Assembly: GCA_025464695.1 (NCBI GenBank)
Contig: JAODNQ010000180.1
Location: forward strand, 1 to 15,253
DNA length: 15,253 nucleotides
Direction: 5' to 3'
Origin: Frankiales bacterium
GTDB taxonomy: Bacteria; Actinomycetota; Actinomycetes; Mycobacteriales; SCTD01
Shown: positions 7,243 through 14,744 of the stretch, piece after piece
Numbering within the stretch: the stretch's first letter is position 1
Layout of the letters: each line of letters opens with the position of its first letter
Made by a program: the position numbers and the translations under genes
The notes under the pieces: generated by a model
The model's input: the letters and a program-made list of their open reading frames with translations, nothing else
Databases searched by the model: none
What the model was told of the DNA's origin: nothing

Positions 7243-8289
7243 TCAGACGGGCCCGTGGACCGCGGGCGGGGCTCCCAGCTCGCGCAGCCGGCGCAGGTGG
7301 GCGGCGACGGCCTGGTGGAAGGTGCGGAACTCGCACGCCGTGAGACCCGAGGCCGCGACGAGGTCCCGGACCACGGTGGCGTTCACCTCCGGCAGCTCCG
7401 ACCGCAGCGCGACCGGACGCAGGTGGTGGGCCAGGTGCAGCGTCATGCCGCCGGTCCAGAAGCGGGCGGTCCGGCTGCCGGTGCGGAACGACGCGGTGGT
7501 GCGGACCAGGTGCGTCGACCACGACCGGCCCGGCCCGCCCGGCTCCCCCTCCAGCCCCACGTTGATGTGGCCGACGACGAGGACGACCGCGGTGAGCAGG
7601 CTCCCCCAGGTCATGGCCAGCACCACCAGCACGGCCAGCCGGCCCCAGCCGAGGGCCAGCCCGTACGGCGTGAGGACGGCCGCGCACAGCAGCTTCTCGA
7701 CGAGGAACGAGCCGGTCCGGCGCGCGGCGGTCGGGGTCTCTGCCCCGGTGACCACACCGGTGACGAGGTACGTCAGCTGGCTCTTCACCTCGCCGATCCA
7801 CGCCAGGCTGTACAGCAGCGGGGCGTACAGGTGCTGGAAGCGGTGGACCGGCTTGAGCGGGGCTTCGGGGTGCAGGCGCAGCAGGCTGGACGACCGGGTG
7901 TTCTCGTCGACCGGGTAGACCTGCGACAGCCGGTGGTGGACCCGGTGCTTCAGCGTCCACTGCCCGACCCAGAGGCCGACGGGCACGGACAGCTGCACGG
8001 CGAGGACGTTGGGCCAGGCACGCCGCCCGAACATCCGGTGGCCGGCGTCGTGCAGGACCGTGAGCGTGCCGGTGCTGAGGCCGACGCCGAGCGCCAGCGA
8101 GAGCAGGAGCAGGCCGAGCAGGCCGGGACGCAGCAGCGCCGCGGCCAGCAGCACGGCGTGGTCGATCGCGCCGATGGCCGCCGCGTCGCGCCAGGGCTCG
8201 AGCCGTCGACGACGTGCCGACCTGCGCCTGCCCGGGACGGGACCGTCGGCCACGGCCTGCAGGGCGCTCCGGGGCTCCGTCGTCGTCAT
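7243..8289 (-). CDS. Membrane fatty acid desaturase (three histidine boxes)
   Basis: A 348-residue integral membrane di-iron desaturase. An Arg-rich N-terminus (about 21-34) precedes hydrophobic segments at about 38-78, 92-112 and 200-240. The three histidine boxes are H80DAGH84, H115RVHH119 and H285LAHH289, with an extra H241, which together would bind the two irons. DENTRSSSLLRLHPEAPL and HRFQHLYAPLLYSLAW (149-164) resemble acyl-lipid/acyl-CoA (front-end or linoleoyl-CoA type) desaturases, without a cytochrome b5 domain. It inserts a double bond using O2 and two electrons from an outside donor; the divergent reductase is a plausible donor (inference). Start: ATG at 8289 has GAGG 8 nt upstream; ATG at 8295 is an alternative, two codons longer. 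It lies 74 bp downstream of the TetR gene on the same strand and upstream of the carbonic anhydrase-like gene. Confidence 0.88.
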   Translation of the reverse strand: MTTTEPRSALQAVADGPVPGRRRSARRRRLEPWRDAAAIGAIDHAVLLAAALLRPGLLGLLLLSLALGVGLSTGTLTVLHDAGHRMFGRRAWPNVLAVQLSVPVGLWVGQWTLKHRVHHRLSQVYPVDENTRSSSLLRLHPEAPLKPVHRFQHLYAPLLYSLAWIGEVKSQLTYLVTGVVTGAETPTAARRTGSFLVEKLLCAAVLTPYGLALGWGRLAVLVVLAMTWGSLLTAVVLVVGHINVGLEGEPGGPGRSWSTHLVRTTASFRTGSRTARFWTGGMTLHLAHHLRPVALRSELPEVNATVVRDLVAASGLTACEFRTFHQAVAAHLRRLRELGAPPAVHGPV

Positions 8290-8363
8290 GACCATGACCT
8301 CACCGTCCCACGCGCAGCGCCCGCTGCCCTGCCCCGCGCGCCCGGCCGGGGGTGCGGCGCGGC

Positions 8364-9050
8364 CTATCCTTCGGCGGGGAGCACCCGGAGGACCGGGGGC
8401 GCCGTCGCCTCGTCCGCCACCACCCGCGGCGCGGTGCGCCCCCCGCCCCAGAGCAGGTCGGTGAGGGCGCCGGCCAGCGCTTCGCGGCTCATCGTCGGCT
8501 CGTCGAGCCAGCGCTCGGCGGCCGACCGGACCGCCCCGACCATGGCGAAGCCCCAGGGCTCGGCGCGGCCGGTGTCGCGACCCGCGGCGCGCAGCAGGTC
8601 GCCGATGACCCGGCTGAGGTGCTTGCTGATGACGGCGCTGTAGTCGCTGGCGGCGGCCGCGCTGGCAGGGCGCTGCAGGACGAAGCGGTAGACCTCCGGG
8701 TCGGCCTCCACCGCCCGCAGGAAGGTCTCGACACCTGCCCGGATCATCGACCGGGGGTGCGAGGTGCCGTCGACGGCGGCCACGACGTCCTGCACCACCC
8801 GCTCTCCGGCCTCCCTCCCGACGGCGAGGAACAGGTCGGCCTTGTCCTTGAAGTAGCGGTAGAAGACCGTCTTCGCGATGCCGGAGACGGCGGACACGTC
8901 GTCCAGGTCGATGCCGGGCCCGCGCTGCCGGACCGCCTCGAGGACCGCCTCGATGAGCTCTGCACGCCGGGCAGCCCGGTGGGCTGTCCAGCGCTCGCGC
9001 CGGCCGTCGCTGCGACCCGCACGCGGGTCAGGCGTTTGACGTGGTGTCAT
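8364..9050 (-). CDS. TetR-family transcriptional regulator
   Basis: A 228-residue repressor-type protein. The N-terminal helix-turn-helix covers about 47-69: IDLDDVSAVSGIAKTVFYRYFKD, a textbook TetR recognition helix ending in the FYRYFKDK segment. The C-terminal half is helical and variable, as expected for a ligand-binding and dimerisation domain. Position suggests control of the two flanking desaturase operons: its start is only 51 bp from the divergent reductase gene, and the desaturase/carbonic anhydrase pair follows on its own strand. A fatty acid or acyl-CoA ligand is a reasonable guess but is not shown by sequence. Start: ATG at 9050; a GTG three codons upstream (9059) is the alternative. 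TACTCT at 9061-9066 on the minus strand is a possible -10, giving a very short or absent leader. Confidence 0.92.
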   Translation of the reverse strand: MTPRQTPDPRAGRSDGRRERWTAHRAARRAELIEAVLEAVRQRGPGIDLDDVSAVSGIAKTVFYRYFKDKADLFLAVGREAGERVVQDVVAAVDGTSHPRSMIRAGVETFLRAVEADPEVYRFVLQRPASAAAASDYSAVISKHLSRVIGDLLRAAGRDTGRAEPWGFAMVGAVRSAAERWLDEPTMSREALAGALTDLLWGGGRTAPRVVADEATAPPVLRVLPAEG

Positions 9051-9090
9051 CTCGGTCACAAGAGTAGCGAGAACCAGCGTCACAGGAACT
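9036..9090. promoter_or_regulatory. Divergent TetR/reductase promoter-operator region
   Basis: The 51-bp gap between the TetR and reductase genes must hold both promoters. On the minus strand TACTCT (9061-9066) is a possible -10. GTCACA occurs twice in direct orientation (9055-9060 and 9079-9084, 24 bp apart), and TGAC-N5-GTCA (9037-9049) is a small inverted repeat overlapping the TetR start codon. Any of these could be part of an operator, but none is a long palindrome, so the regulator's binding site is not determined. Confidence 0.35.
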
Positions 9091-9094
9091 GGAG
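9091..9094 (+). promoter_or_regulatory. Ribosome binding site fixing the reductase start
   Basis: GGAG lies 7 nt upstream of GTG 9102. It decides the start, because the frame stays open far upstream through sequence antisense to the TetR gene. Confidence 0.6.
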
Positions 9095-9101
9095 CGGACC
9101 C

Positions 9102-10331
9102 GTGGCACCGAAGGCCCCCGCACGACCCTCCGCTCTCCGGGACGGGGCGTCCCTGCTCCGCGACCGCGCTGTCGCCCTCAAGCGCCTGCTGGCGACCCCC
9201 GCCGCCGAGCTGCCTGCGCCGGTCCGCGTCGCCGAGCAGCAGGCTGCCGCCGACCCGGACGCGCCCCGCCCTCCCGACGCCGGGCTGCTGCGCGGGCTGG
9301 CGAGCCGCCTGACCACTCCCCTGCTGCCCGACGACTACCTGCACCTGCTCAACCCGCTGTGGAGCGCGCGGGAGCTGCGCGGCGTCGTCGTGGAGGTCGT
9401 GCCGGAGACCGAGCACGCCGCCACCCTCGTGATCCAGCCCGGCTGGGGCTGGTCGGGCGAGTACCGCGCGGGCCAGTACATCGGCATCGGCGTGCAGGTC
9501 GAGGGCCGCTGGCACTGGCGCTCCTACTCGCTGACCTCGGTCCCGACGCGGGGCGACTCCACCATCAGCATCACGGTCAAGGCGATGCCCGAGGGCTTCC
9601 TGTCCCAGCACCTGGTGGGTGGTCTCGCCCCCGGGACCGTCATGCGGCTGGCGGCCCCCAAGGGCGACTTCGTGCTGCCCGACCCGCCGCCCGAGAAGGT
9701 CCTGTTCCTCACCGGCGGCGCCGGCCTGACCCCGGTCATGGGCATGCTGCGGATGCTGCACCGCCGCGGGTCGATGACCGACGTGCACGTCGTCCACTCG
9801 GCGCCCACCGAGCAGGACGCGCTGTTCCGGGACGAGCTGCACGCGCTCGCCGAGGAGCACGACACGCTGCGGCTGCACGAGCAGTTCACCGAGACGATGG
9901 GCATGCTCGCGCTCGAGCGCCTGGACGAGGTCGTGCCCGACTGGGTCGAGCGCGAGACCTGGGCGTGCGGGCCGCCGCCCATGCTCGACGCCGCCGAGCG
10001 CGTCTGGAAGGCGCAGCACCTGACCGGCAAGCTCCACGTCGAGCGCTTCTCCATCCAGCTCGACGGCGCCGGCGGCGAGGGCGGCACGGTCACCTTCGGC
10101 GCGGGCGGCCGGACCGCCGAGGTCGACGGCGCCACGACGCTGCTCGAGGCCGGGGAGCAGGTCGGCGTGCAGATGCCGTTCGGCTGCCGCATGGGCATCT
10201 GCCAGTCCTGCGTCGTCCCGCTGGTCGCCGGCTCGGTCCGCGACCTCCGCAACGGCACCGTCCACGTCGAGGGCGACCGCGTCCAGACCTGTGTGTCCGC
10301 CGCCGCCGGCGACTGCGTCCTCGGCGTCTAG
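9102..10331 (+). CDS. Flavin/2Fe-2S oxidoreductase, electron donor for the desaturase
   Basis: A 409-residue three-domain reductase of the ferredoxin-NADP reductase type. Residues 1-90 are an Ala/Arg-rich extension typical of the mycobacterial Rv3230c group. The FAD-binding barrel carries RSYSLTS at 140-146. The NAD(P) domain carries GGAGLTPVMGML at 205-216 and ACGPPPML at 288-295. The C-terminal plant-type 2Fe-2S domain has ligands C362, C367, C370 and C397 (FGCRMGICQSC, then VQTC). In M. tuberculosis the homologous Rv3230c delivers NADPH electrons to the stearoyl-CoA delta-9 desaturase DesA3 (Rv3229c); the same order occurs here with the desaturase 23 bp downstream. The GTG at 9102 is supported by GGAG 7 nt upstream. 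It likely heads an operon of reductase, desaturase and hydrolase. Confidence 0.93.
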   Translation: MAPKAPARPSALRDGASLLRDRAVALKRLLATPAAELPAPVRVAEQQAAADPDAPRPPDAGLLRGLASRLTTPLLPDDYLHLLNPLWSARELRGVVVEVVPETEHAATLVIQPGWGWSGEYRAGQYIGIGVQVEGRWHWRSYSLTSVPTRGDSTISITVKAMPEGFLSQHLVGGLAPGTVMRLAAPKGDFVLPDPPPEKVLFLTGGAGLTPVMGMLRMLHRRGSMTDVHVVHSAPTEQDALFRDELHALAEEHDTLRLHEQFTETMGMLALERLDEVVPDWVERETWACGPPPMLDAAERVWKAQHLTGKLHVERFSIQLDGAGGEGGTVTFGAGGRTAEVDGATTLLEAGEQVGVQMPFGCRMGICQSCVVPLVAGSVRDLRNGTVHVEGDRVQTCVSAAAGDCVLGV

Positions 10332-10354
10332 TCCCCCAAGAGAAGAGCACCCGC

Positions 10355-11533
10355 GTGGCTGTCACCGATCTCAAGGCCTTCGCCCACCTCACCGAGGCCG
10401 ACGTCGAGGCGATCGGGCGCGAGCTCGACGAGCTCCGCCGCGACGTCGAGGAGTCCCGCGGGGCGTCCGACGCGGCGTACATCAAGCGGGCCATCGCGCT
10501 GCAGCGCGGGCTCGTCGTCGGCGGACGCGTCACGCTGTTCGCCAGCGCCTTCCCGCCCGCCTGGGTGGCCGGGACGACCATGCTCGGCCTGGCGAAGATC
10601 ATCGAGAACATGGAGCTGGGCCACAACGTCATCCACGGCCAGTGGGACTGGATGAACGACCCCGAGGTGCACTCCAGCGCCTGGGAGTGGGACACCGCCT
10701 GCCCGAGCGAGCAGTGGAAGCACAGCCACAACTTCGTGCACCACAAGTACACGAACGTCGTCGGCAAGGACGACGACGTCGGCTACGGGATCCTGCGCGT
10801 CACGCGCGACCAGAAGTGGCACCCGGTCTACCTGGCGCAACCCCTCACGAACGCGGTGCTGGCGCTGCTGTTCCAGTACGCCGTCGCCCTGCACGACCTG
10901 AACATCGCGGAGATCCGCAAGGGCCGGAAGGACATGCGCACGACGGTCCGGCAGCTCAAGCAGATCGGGCGCAAGGTCGGCCGGCAGATCGGCAAGGACT
11001 ACGTGCTGTTCCCGCTGCTGACCGGCCCGCAGTTCCTGTCCACCCTGACGGCGAACGCCACCGCGAACCTGATGCGCAACCTGTGGTCGTACACGGTCAT
11101 CTTCTGCGGCCACTTCCCCGACGGCGCGGAGAAGTTCACGGTGCAGGAGTTCGAGGACGAGACGCCGCACGAGTGGTACCTGCGGCAGATGCTCGGTTCG
11201 GCGAACTTCAAGGCGGGTCCGCTGATGGCGTTCATGTCGGGCAACCTCTGCTACCAGATCGAGCACCACCTGTTCCCCGACCTCCCGAGCAACCGCTACG
11301 CCGAGATGTCCGTGCGGATCAAGGCGCTCTGCGAGAAGTACGACCTGCCGTACACGACCGGGTCGCTCGCCCAGCAGTACAGCCAGACGCTGCGCACCAT
11401 CTGGAAGCTCGCGCTCCCGAACCGGTTCCTGAAGGCCACCGCCGACGCCGCTCCCGAGACCGCCTCGGAGCGGGGCGGCACCGTCCAGCAGCTGCGGGGG
11501 ACGACGCGGACGCCGCGGCTGCGGAGCGCCTGA
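10355..11533 (+). CDS. DesA3-like membrane fatty acid (acyl-CoA) desaturase
   Basis: A 392-residue membrane di-iron desaturase. The histidine boxes are H90NVIH94, H125NFVHH130 (H125, H129, H130) and Q301IEHH305, the last in YQIEHHLFPDLPSNRY; H253 lies between them. Hydrophobic segments are at about 57-82, 160-180, 215-250 and 285-300. Similarity in motif wording and in the upstream partner gene points to the mycobacterial DesA3 (Rv3229c) family, which converts stearoyl-CoA to oleoyl-CoA. Position specificity here cannot be read from sequence; the Q-x-x-HH box is also shared with linoleoyl-CoA/front-end types. The GTG at 10355 has AGAAGAG about 7 nt upstream and lies 23 bp after the reductase stop. 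The tail of about 35 residues is hydrophilic. The reading frame ends at a TGA (11531-11533) that overlaps the likely CTG start of the next gene. Confidence 0.93.
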   Translation: MAVTDLKAFAHLTEADVEAIGRELDELRRDVEESRGASDAAYIKRAIALQRGLVVGGRVTLFASAFPPAWVAGTTMLGLAKIIENMELGHNVIHGQWDWMNDPEVHSSAWEWDTACPSEQWKHSHNFVHHKYTNVVGKDDDVGYGILRVTRDQKWHPVYLAQPLTNAVLALLFQYAVALHDLNIAEIRKGRKDMRTTVRQLKQIGRKVGRQIGKDYVLFPLLTGPQFLSTLTANATANLMRNLWSYTVIFCGHFPDGAEKFTVQEFEDETPHEWYLRQMLGSANFKAGPLMAFMSGNLCYQIEHHLFPDLPSNRYAEMSVRIKALCEKYDLPYTTGSLAQQYSQTLRTIWKLALPNRFLKATADAAPETASERGGTVQQLRGTTRTPRLRSA

Positions 11534-12279
11534 CCCTGACCGCCGGCCTGGGCCCGCCGCGGGAGGAAGTCGTCGCGGGGCGGGCCGTCCGCAGCGTGGT
11601 GCTCGGGGACGCCCGGCCGGGCGTGCCCCCGCTGGTGGTCGTGCCGGGCCTCGGGGCGCTCGGGTACCTCCTGCCCACGTTGCGGCGCAGCGCGGGCTGG
11701 ACCCAGGTGCACCTGCTCGACCTGCCGGGGTTCGGCCACCGCGACACCGCCCGGCTGCCGGCCGACCTCGCGACGGTGTCCCGGGTCCTGACGGCCTGGC
11801 TGGAGGAGGTCGCGCAGGAGCCGGTCCTGCTGCTCGGGCACTCCACCGGGGCGCAGGTGGCGCTCCGGGCCGCCGTCGCGGCACCGGCACGCGTGCGCTC
11901 GCTCGTGCTCGGCGGCGTCGTCTTCCCGCCCGGCCGCCGGACCCTGACGGGGGCGCTGCGCGGGGTCCTGCGCGCCCTCCCGCACGAGCGGCCGGGCGAG
12001 CTCCCGGCCACCTTCCCGTACTACCTGCGCGGCGCGCGCCGGCTGCCCGAGCTCGTGCGCAGCGGGCTGCGCGACCGGCCCGAGGACCTCGTGCCGTCCC
12101 TGCGGGTCCCGCTGCTGGTCGTGCGCGGCGAGCACGACGCGCTGTGCCCGCCGTCCTGGGCGGCGCTGCTCGCGGAGCGGGCACCGCGCGGTCTGGTGCA
12201 GGTCGTGCCCGGCGGCCACAACAGCGTCTGGACGCACCCCGTCGAGACCGACGCGGCCCTGCGCGGCGCCCTCGGTTGA
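11530..12279 (+). CDS. Alpha/beta-hydrolase, probable CTG start
   Basis: A 249-residue alpha/beta-hydrolase with a complete triad: nucleophile S105 in LLLGHSTGAQVAL, acid D203 in VRGEHDALCPP, and H230 in VPGGHNSVW. The oxyanion strand is PPLVVVPGLGALGY at 33-46, and DLPGFGHRDT lies at about 64-73. The substrate is unknown; an acyl ester or thioester would suit the neighbouring desaturase. Start choice is unusual. No ATG or GTG exists in this frame until GTG 11596. Yet codons 11530-11595 have G/C third positions nearly throughout and encode the first two beta strands (REEVVAGRAVRSVVLGD), while upstream codons lose that bias. CTG at 11530-11532 overlaps the desaturase stop as CTGA, with GGAG 3 nt before it, suggesting coupled translation. 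GTG 11596 is the conservative alternative. Confidence 0.85.
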   Translation: MTLTAGLGPPREEVVAGRAVRSVVLGDARPGVPPLVVVPGLGALGYLLPTLRRSAGWTQVHLLDLPGFGHRDTARLPADLATVSRVLTAWLEEVAQEPVLLLGHSTGAQVALRAAVAAPARVRSLVLGGVVFPPGRRTLTGALRGVLRALPHERPGELPATFPYYLRGARRLPELVRSGLRDRPEDLVPSLRVPLLVVRGEHDALCPPSWAALLAERAPRGLVQVVPGGHNSVWTHPVETDAALRGALG

Positions 12280-12289
12280 CGGCGGACAG

Positions 12290-13267
12290 CTACAGCCCGA
12301 ACGCCTTCCCCAGGCTCGTCGCGCTCGCGCCGTTGCGCAGTGCCGGGGCCCCGACGAGGTCGGTCATCCAGCGGGTCCACGAGTAGTGCGTGAGGGCGGC
12401 ACCACTGGTGGCCCCGTGCAGGGACGGCGTCGCCACGACCGTGAGCACCGTGTTGTCCCTGTTCGTCTCCGACTCGTCGAACGTGACGACGACGGCCAGC
12501 CGACCGGCCTTCCAGTCGGGGCCGGCCTGGACCGCCTTCACCCAGCCGGCGAGCCAGCGGTCCGCGGTCGCCAGGGAGCAGTCGTGCGCGTCGTGGCACA
12601 GGTCCGGCACGACCATGCCGACGTCGGGCAGCGACCCGCGCGCGACGTCGTCGTGCAGGGCGCCGGTCTGCGAGGTGCCGAGCGGCAGGTCGTTCGCCGC
12701 GCACTGCCGGGCGGGGGTGGCGTCCCGGTAGTAGGCCCAGGGGTTGTGCTTGACCGCGTAGCGCCCCGAGGGCGACGGGCCGCACCGTCGCGGCATGCCC
12801 TCGGCGTAGACGCGCGCGGAGTGGCCGCGCGCCAGGGCGACGTCGAACACGGTGCTGCCGTGCAGCGGGTGCGACGACGGCGAGCGGTCGTCGGTGACCG
12901 ACGCCGTCGACCCGCCGGCGAGCGCGAGGTAGTTAGGCAGCGACGGGTGCGTGACGGCGCGGTAGCGCGTGGTGTGCCCGTAGGTGCGGGCCAGCGCGGC
13001 CAGCTGCGGCATGCCGGCCGTGGCCGACTGCGTCCCGTGGTTCTCCATCAGGACGGTCAGCACCTTGGTGACGTGGGGCGGGGTGCTGGCCACGACGGGC
13101 CGGGCGGCAGCAGGCGCGGCCGGCGCCGGTGCCGCTGGCAGCGTGGCCGACGCCGCTGCCGCGGGAGCCGGCGCCGGTGCCGCGCCGGGCTGCTGGGTGC
13201 CGCAGGCGGCGAGCAGCAGCACCGGCCCGAGCAGCAGGGCTCGGGACAGCCGAGAGGTGGTGCGCAT
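12290..13267 (-). CDS. Lipoprotein phosphoesterase / acid phosphatase (SapM-like)
   Basis: A 325-residue exported enzyme. Residues 1-21 are a signal peptide (SRALLLGPVLLLAAC), with lipobox L-A-A-C and lipidation at C22. A Pro/Ala linker spans about 27-64. The catalytic domain belongs to the phosphoesterase/acid phosphatase family of the alkaline-phosphatase-like superfamily: MENHGTQ at 74-80, THPSLPNYLALAGG at 106-119 (substrate loop), KHNPWAYY at 173-180, VPDLCHDAHDC at 220-230, and TFDESE at 262-267. The Asn, His, Asp and Glu in these motifs are the likely metal and catalytic ligands. Homologues include fungal-type acid phosphatases and the mycobacterial phosphatidylinositol-3-phosphatase SapM; here the protein would act outside, anchored to the membrane. 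ATG 13267 is firmly set by GAGGAG 6 nt upstream. It converges on the hydrolase with 10 bp between the genes and diverges from the exporter gene. Confidence 0.87.
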   Translation of the reverse strand: MRTTSRLSRALLLGPVLLLAACGTQQPGAAPAPAPAAAASATLPAAPAPAAPAAARPVVASTPPHVTKVLTVLMENHGTQSATAGMPQLAALARTYGHTTRYRAVTHPSLPNYLALAGGSTASVTDDRSPSSHPLHGSTVFDVALARGHSARVYAEGMPRRCGPSPSGRYAVKHNPWAYYRDATPARQCAANDLPLGTSQTGALHDDVARGSLPDVGMVVPDLCHDAHDCSLATADRWLAGWVKAVQAGPDWKAGRLAVVVTFDESETNRDNTVLTVVATPSLHGATSGAALTHYSWTRWMTDLVGAPALRNGASATSLGKAFGL

Positions 13268-13273
13268 GACGGG

Positions 13274-13279
13274 CTCCTC
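13274..13279 (-). promoter_or_regulatory. Ribosome binding site of the phosphoesterase gene
   Basis: GAGGAG on the minus strand lies 6 nt before ATG 13267. It is the clearest Shine-Dalgarno in the window and decides the start of a frame that is open for over 1 kb further upstream. Confidence 0.7.
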
Positions 13280-13483
13280 GTGACCGACCGACGGACCCGT
13301 CCAGTGCAGCACGGACCTCCACGGCTGCCCGCGTCCGTCACGACCTGGTCGCACCGGTCGACTGCCGTCGCTCTCCCGCGGCGTGACGTTCGCCGCGACG
13401 ACGCCGGGATGACACGCACGGCGGGGACCGTTGTCGCCCTGTGCCTCCCTGCCGGGCTGCACCCGCCTGCCTCCGGAGGACCC

Positions 13484-14698
13484 GTGTCCCTGACGTCGGT
13501 CACGACGCCGCCCGACGTCGCTGCTCCGGCGCGCGCCGTGCCGGTCTGGCTGAGCCTGACCGCGCTGGCGCTCGGCGGCTTCGGGATCGGCACCACCGAG
13601 TTCGCCAGCATGGGCGTGCTCCCCGACGTCGCCGGTGACCTCGGCACGAGCATCCCGACGGCGGGCCACCTGGTGTCGGCCTACGCCGTGGGCGTCGTCG
13701 TGGGGGCCCCGCTCCTCGCCGTCGTCGGTGCCCGCCTGCCCCGCAAGGCGTTGCTGCTCGCGCTGATGTGCGCCTTCACGGTGGGGAACGCGCTGTCGGC
13801 GCTCGCTCCCACGTTCGGCTCCCTGACCCTCGCCCGGTTCGCCACGGGGCTGCCGCACGGCGCCTACTTCGGGACCGCGGCCATCGTGGCCGCGTCCCTG
13901 GTGCCGCCGCAGCGCCGGGCCCGCGCCGTCGCCCGCGTCATGCTCGGGCTGACGGTCGCCAACATCGTCGGCGTCCCCGCGGCCACGCTGCTGGGACAGC
14001 AGGCCGGGTGGCGCAGCACGTACTGGGCCGTCGCGGGGATCGGTGCGTGCGCGGTCGTCGGCGTCGCCCGGTGGGTCCCGCAGCTGGCCGCGCTGCCCGG
14101 TGCGAGCCCGCGGCGCGAGCTCGGCGCGCTCCGCCGCCCGCAGGTCTGGCTGACGCTGCTCGTGGGCGGGGTCGGCTTCGGCGGCATGTTCGCCGTCTAC
14201 AGCTACGTCGCCCCCACCCTGACCTCGCTGTCCGGCTTCTCCACCGGGCAGGTCCCGATCGCTCTCGCCCTGTTCGGGGTCGGGATGACGCTCGGGACCG
14301 AGGTCGGGGGACGCCTGGCCGACCGCTCGGTCGTCGGCACGATCGCCGCCGGGCTCACCGCCGTCGCGGTCGTGCTCCTGCTGTTCACCGTCACCGTGCA
14401 CAGCGCCGTCCCGGCAGCCGTCACGGTGCTGCTGATCGGGCTCAGCAGCGCGCTGTTCCTACCCGCCCTGCAGACGCGACTCATGGACGTGGCGGGCGAC
14501 GCGCAGGCGCTCGCGGCCGCGGGCAACCACGCGGCGCTGAACGTCGCCAACGCCCTGGGTGCCGCGCTCGGCGGTGCCGTGCTCGCGGCGGGGCTCGGCT
14601 ACACGGCTCCCGCCGTCGTCGGCGCGCTGCTCGCGGTGGGCGGCCTCGGCGTGCTCGGGGTGTCGGTGGTGCTGGAGCGGCGGACCGCTCGGGCTTGA
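13484..14698 (+). CDS. Major facilitator superfamily exporter (DHA1/AraJ-YdhP type)
   Basis: A 404-residue proton-driven transporter with about 12 membrane segments, beginning near 20-45, 60-82, 90-108, 118-140, 150-170 and 178-197. A central loop spans about 200-220 (GASPRRELGALRRPQ), and six more segments run from 221 to 396. The first segment, GGFGIGTTEFASMGVLPDVAGDL, and the loop GARLPRKALL (the A-like motif G-x-x-x-x-R-x-x-R region) are typical of the arabinose/drug efflux DHA1 branch (AraJ, YdhP, chloramphenicol exporters). Substrate is not predictable. GTG 13484 is chosen for the GGAGGA just before it (spacing 3-4). An ATG at 13410 in the same frame would add 25 non-homologous residues and has no ribosome site. 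The gap to the divergent phosphoesterase is 216 bp and shows no convincing promoter or operator. Confidence 0.9.
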   Translation: MSLTSVTTPPDVAAPARAVPVWLSLTALALGGFGIGTTEFASMGVLPDVAGDLGTSIPTAGHLVSAYAVGVVVGAPLLAVVGARLPRKALLLALMCAFTVGNALSALAPTFGSLTLARFATGLPHGAYFGTAAIVAASLVPPQRRARAVARVMLGLTVANIVGVPAATLLGQQAGWRSTYWAVAGIGACAVVGVARWVPQLAALPGASPRRELGALRRPQVWLTLLVGGVGFGGMFAVYSYVAPTLTSLSGFSTGQVPIALALFGVGMTLGTEVGGRLADRSVVGTIAAGLTAVAVVLLLFTVTVHSAVPAAVTVLLIGLSSALFLPALQTRLMDVAGDAQALAAAGNHAALNVANALGAALGGAVLAAGLGYTAPAVVGALLAVGGLGVLGVSVVLERRTARA

Positions 14699-14714
14699 GC
14701 TCTCACGGGAGAGC
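14699..14714 (+). terminator. Small hairpin just after the exporter gene
   Basis: GCTCTC and GAGAGC form a 6-bp perfect stem with an ACGG tetraloop, starting one base after the TGA. No T-tract follows, so it is at most a weak or factor-dependent terminator. It sits between convergent genes and could serve both strands. Confidence 0.4.
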
Positions 14715-14744
14715 CGCAGGCTGGACCGCGTCCCGCCTGCTGCG

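Noticed and set aside
8296..8363. GC-rich stretch between the TetR and desaturase 1 genes as a terminator
   Set aside because: Short complementary runs (CCGCGC/GCGCGG) can pair, but at this GC content they are expected by chance and there is no T-tract.
9060..9075. Mirror repeat CAAGAG-TAGC-GAGAAC as TetR operator
   Set aside because: It is a mirror, not an inverted, repeat; dimeric TetR proteins bind inverted repeats.
9051..10265. N-terminal extension of the TetR frame antisense to the reductase
   Set aside because: No motifs, and the reductase on the other strand is certain; the TetR domain starts just after ATG 9050.
13268..13483. Hidden small gene or riboswitch in the 216-bp gap between the phosphoesterase and exporter genes
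   Set aside because: No short frame has a ribosome site and coding bias, and I found no strong conserved-looking structure.
13268..14401. Upstream extension of the phosphoesterase frame antisense to the exporter
   Set aside because: The signal peptide and a strong GAGGAG ribosome site fix the start at 13267; the upstream frame is low-complexity and charged.
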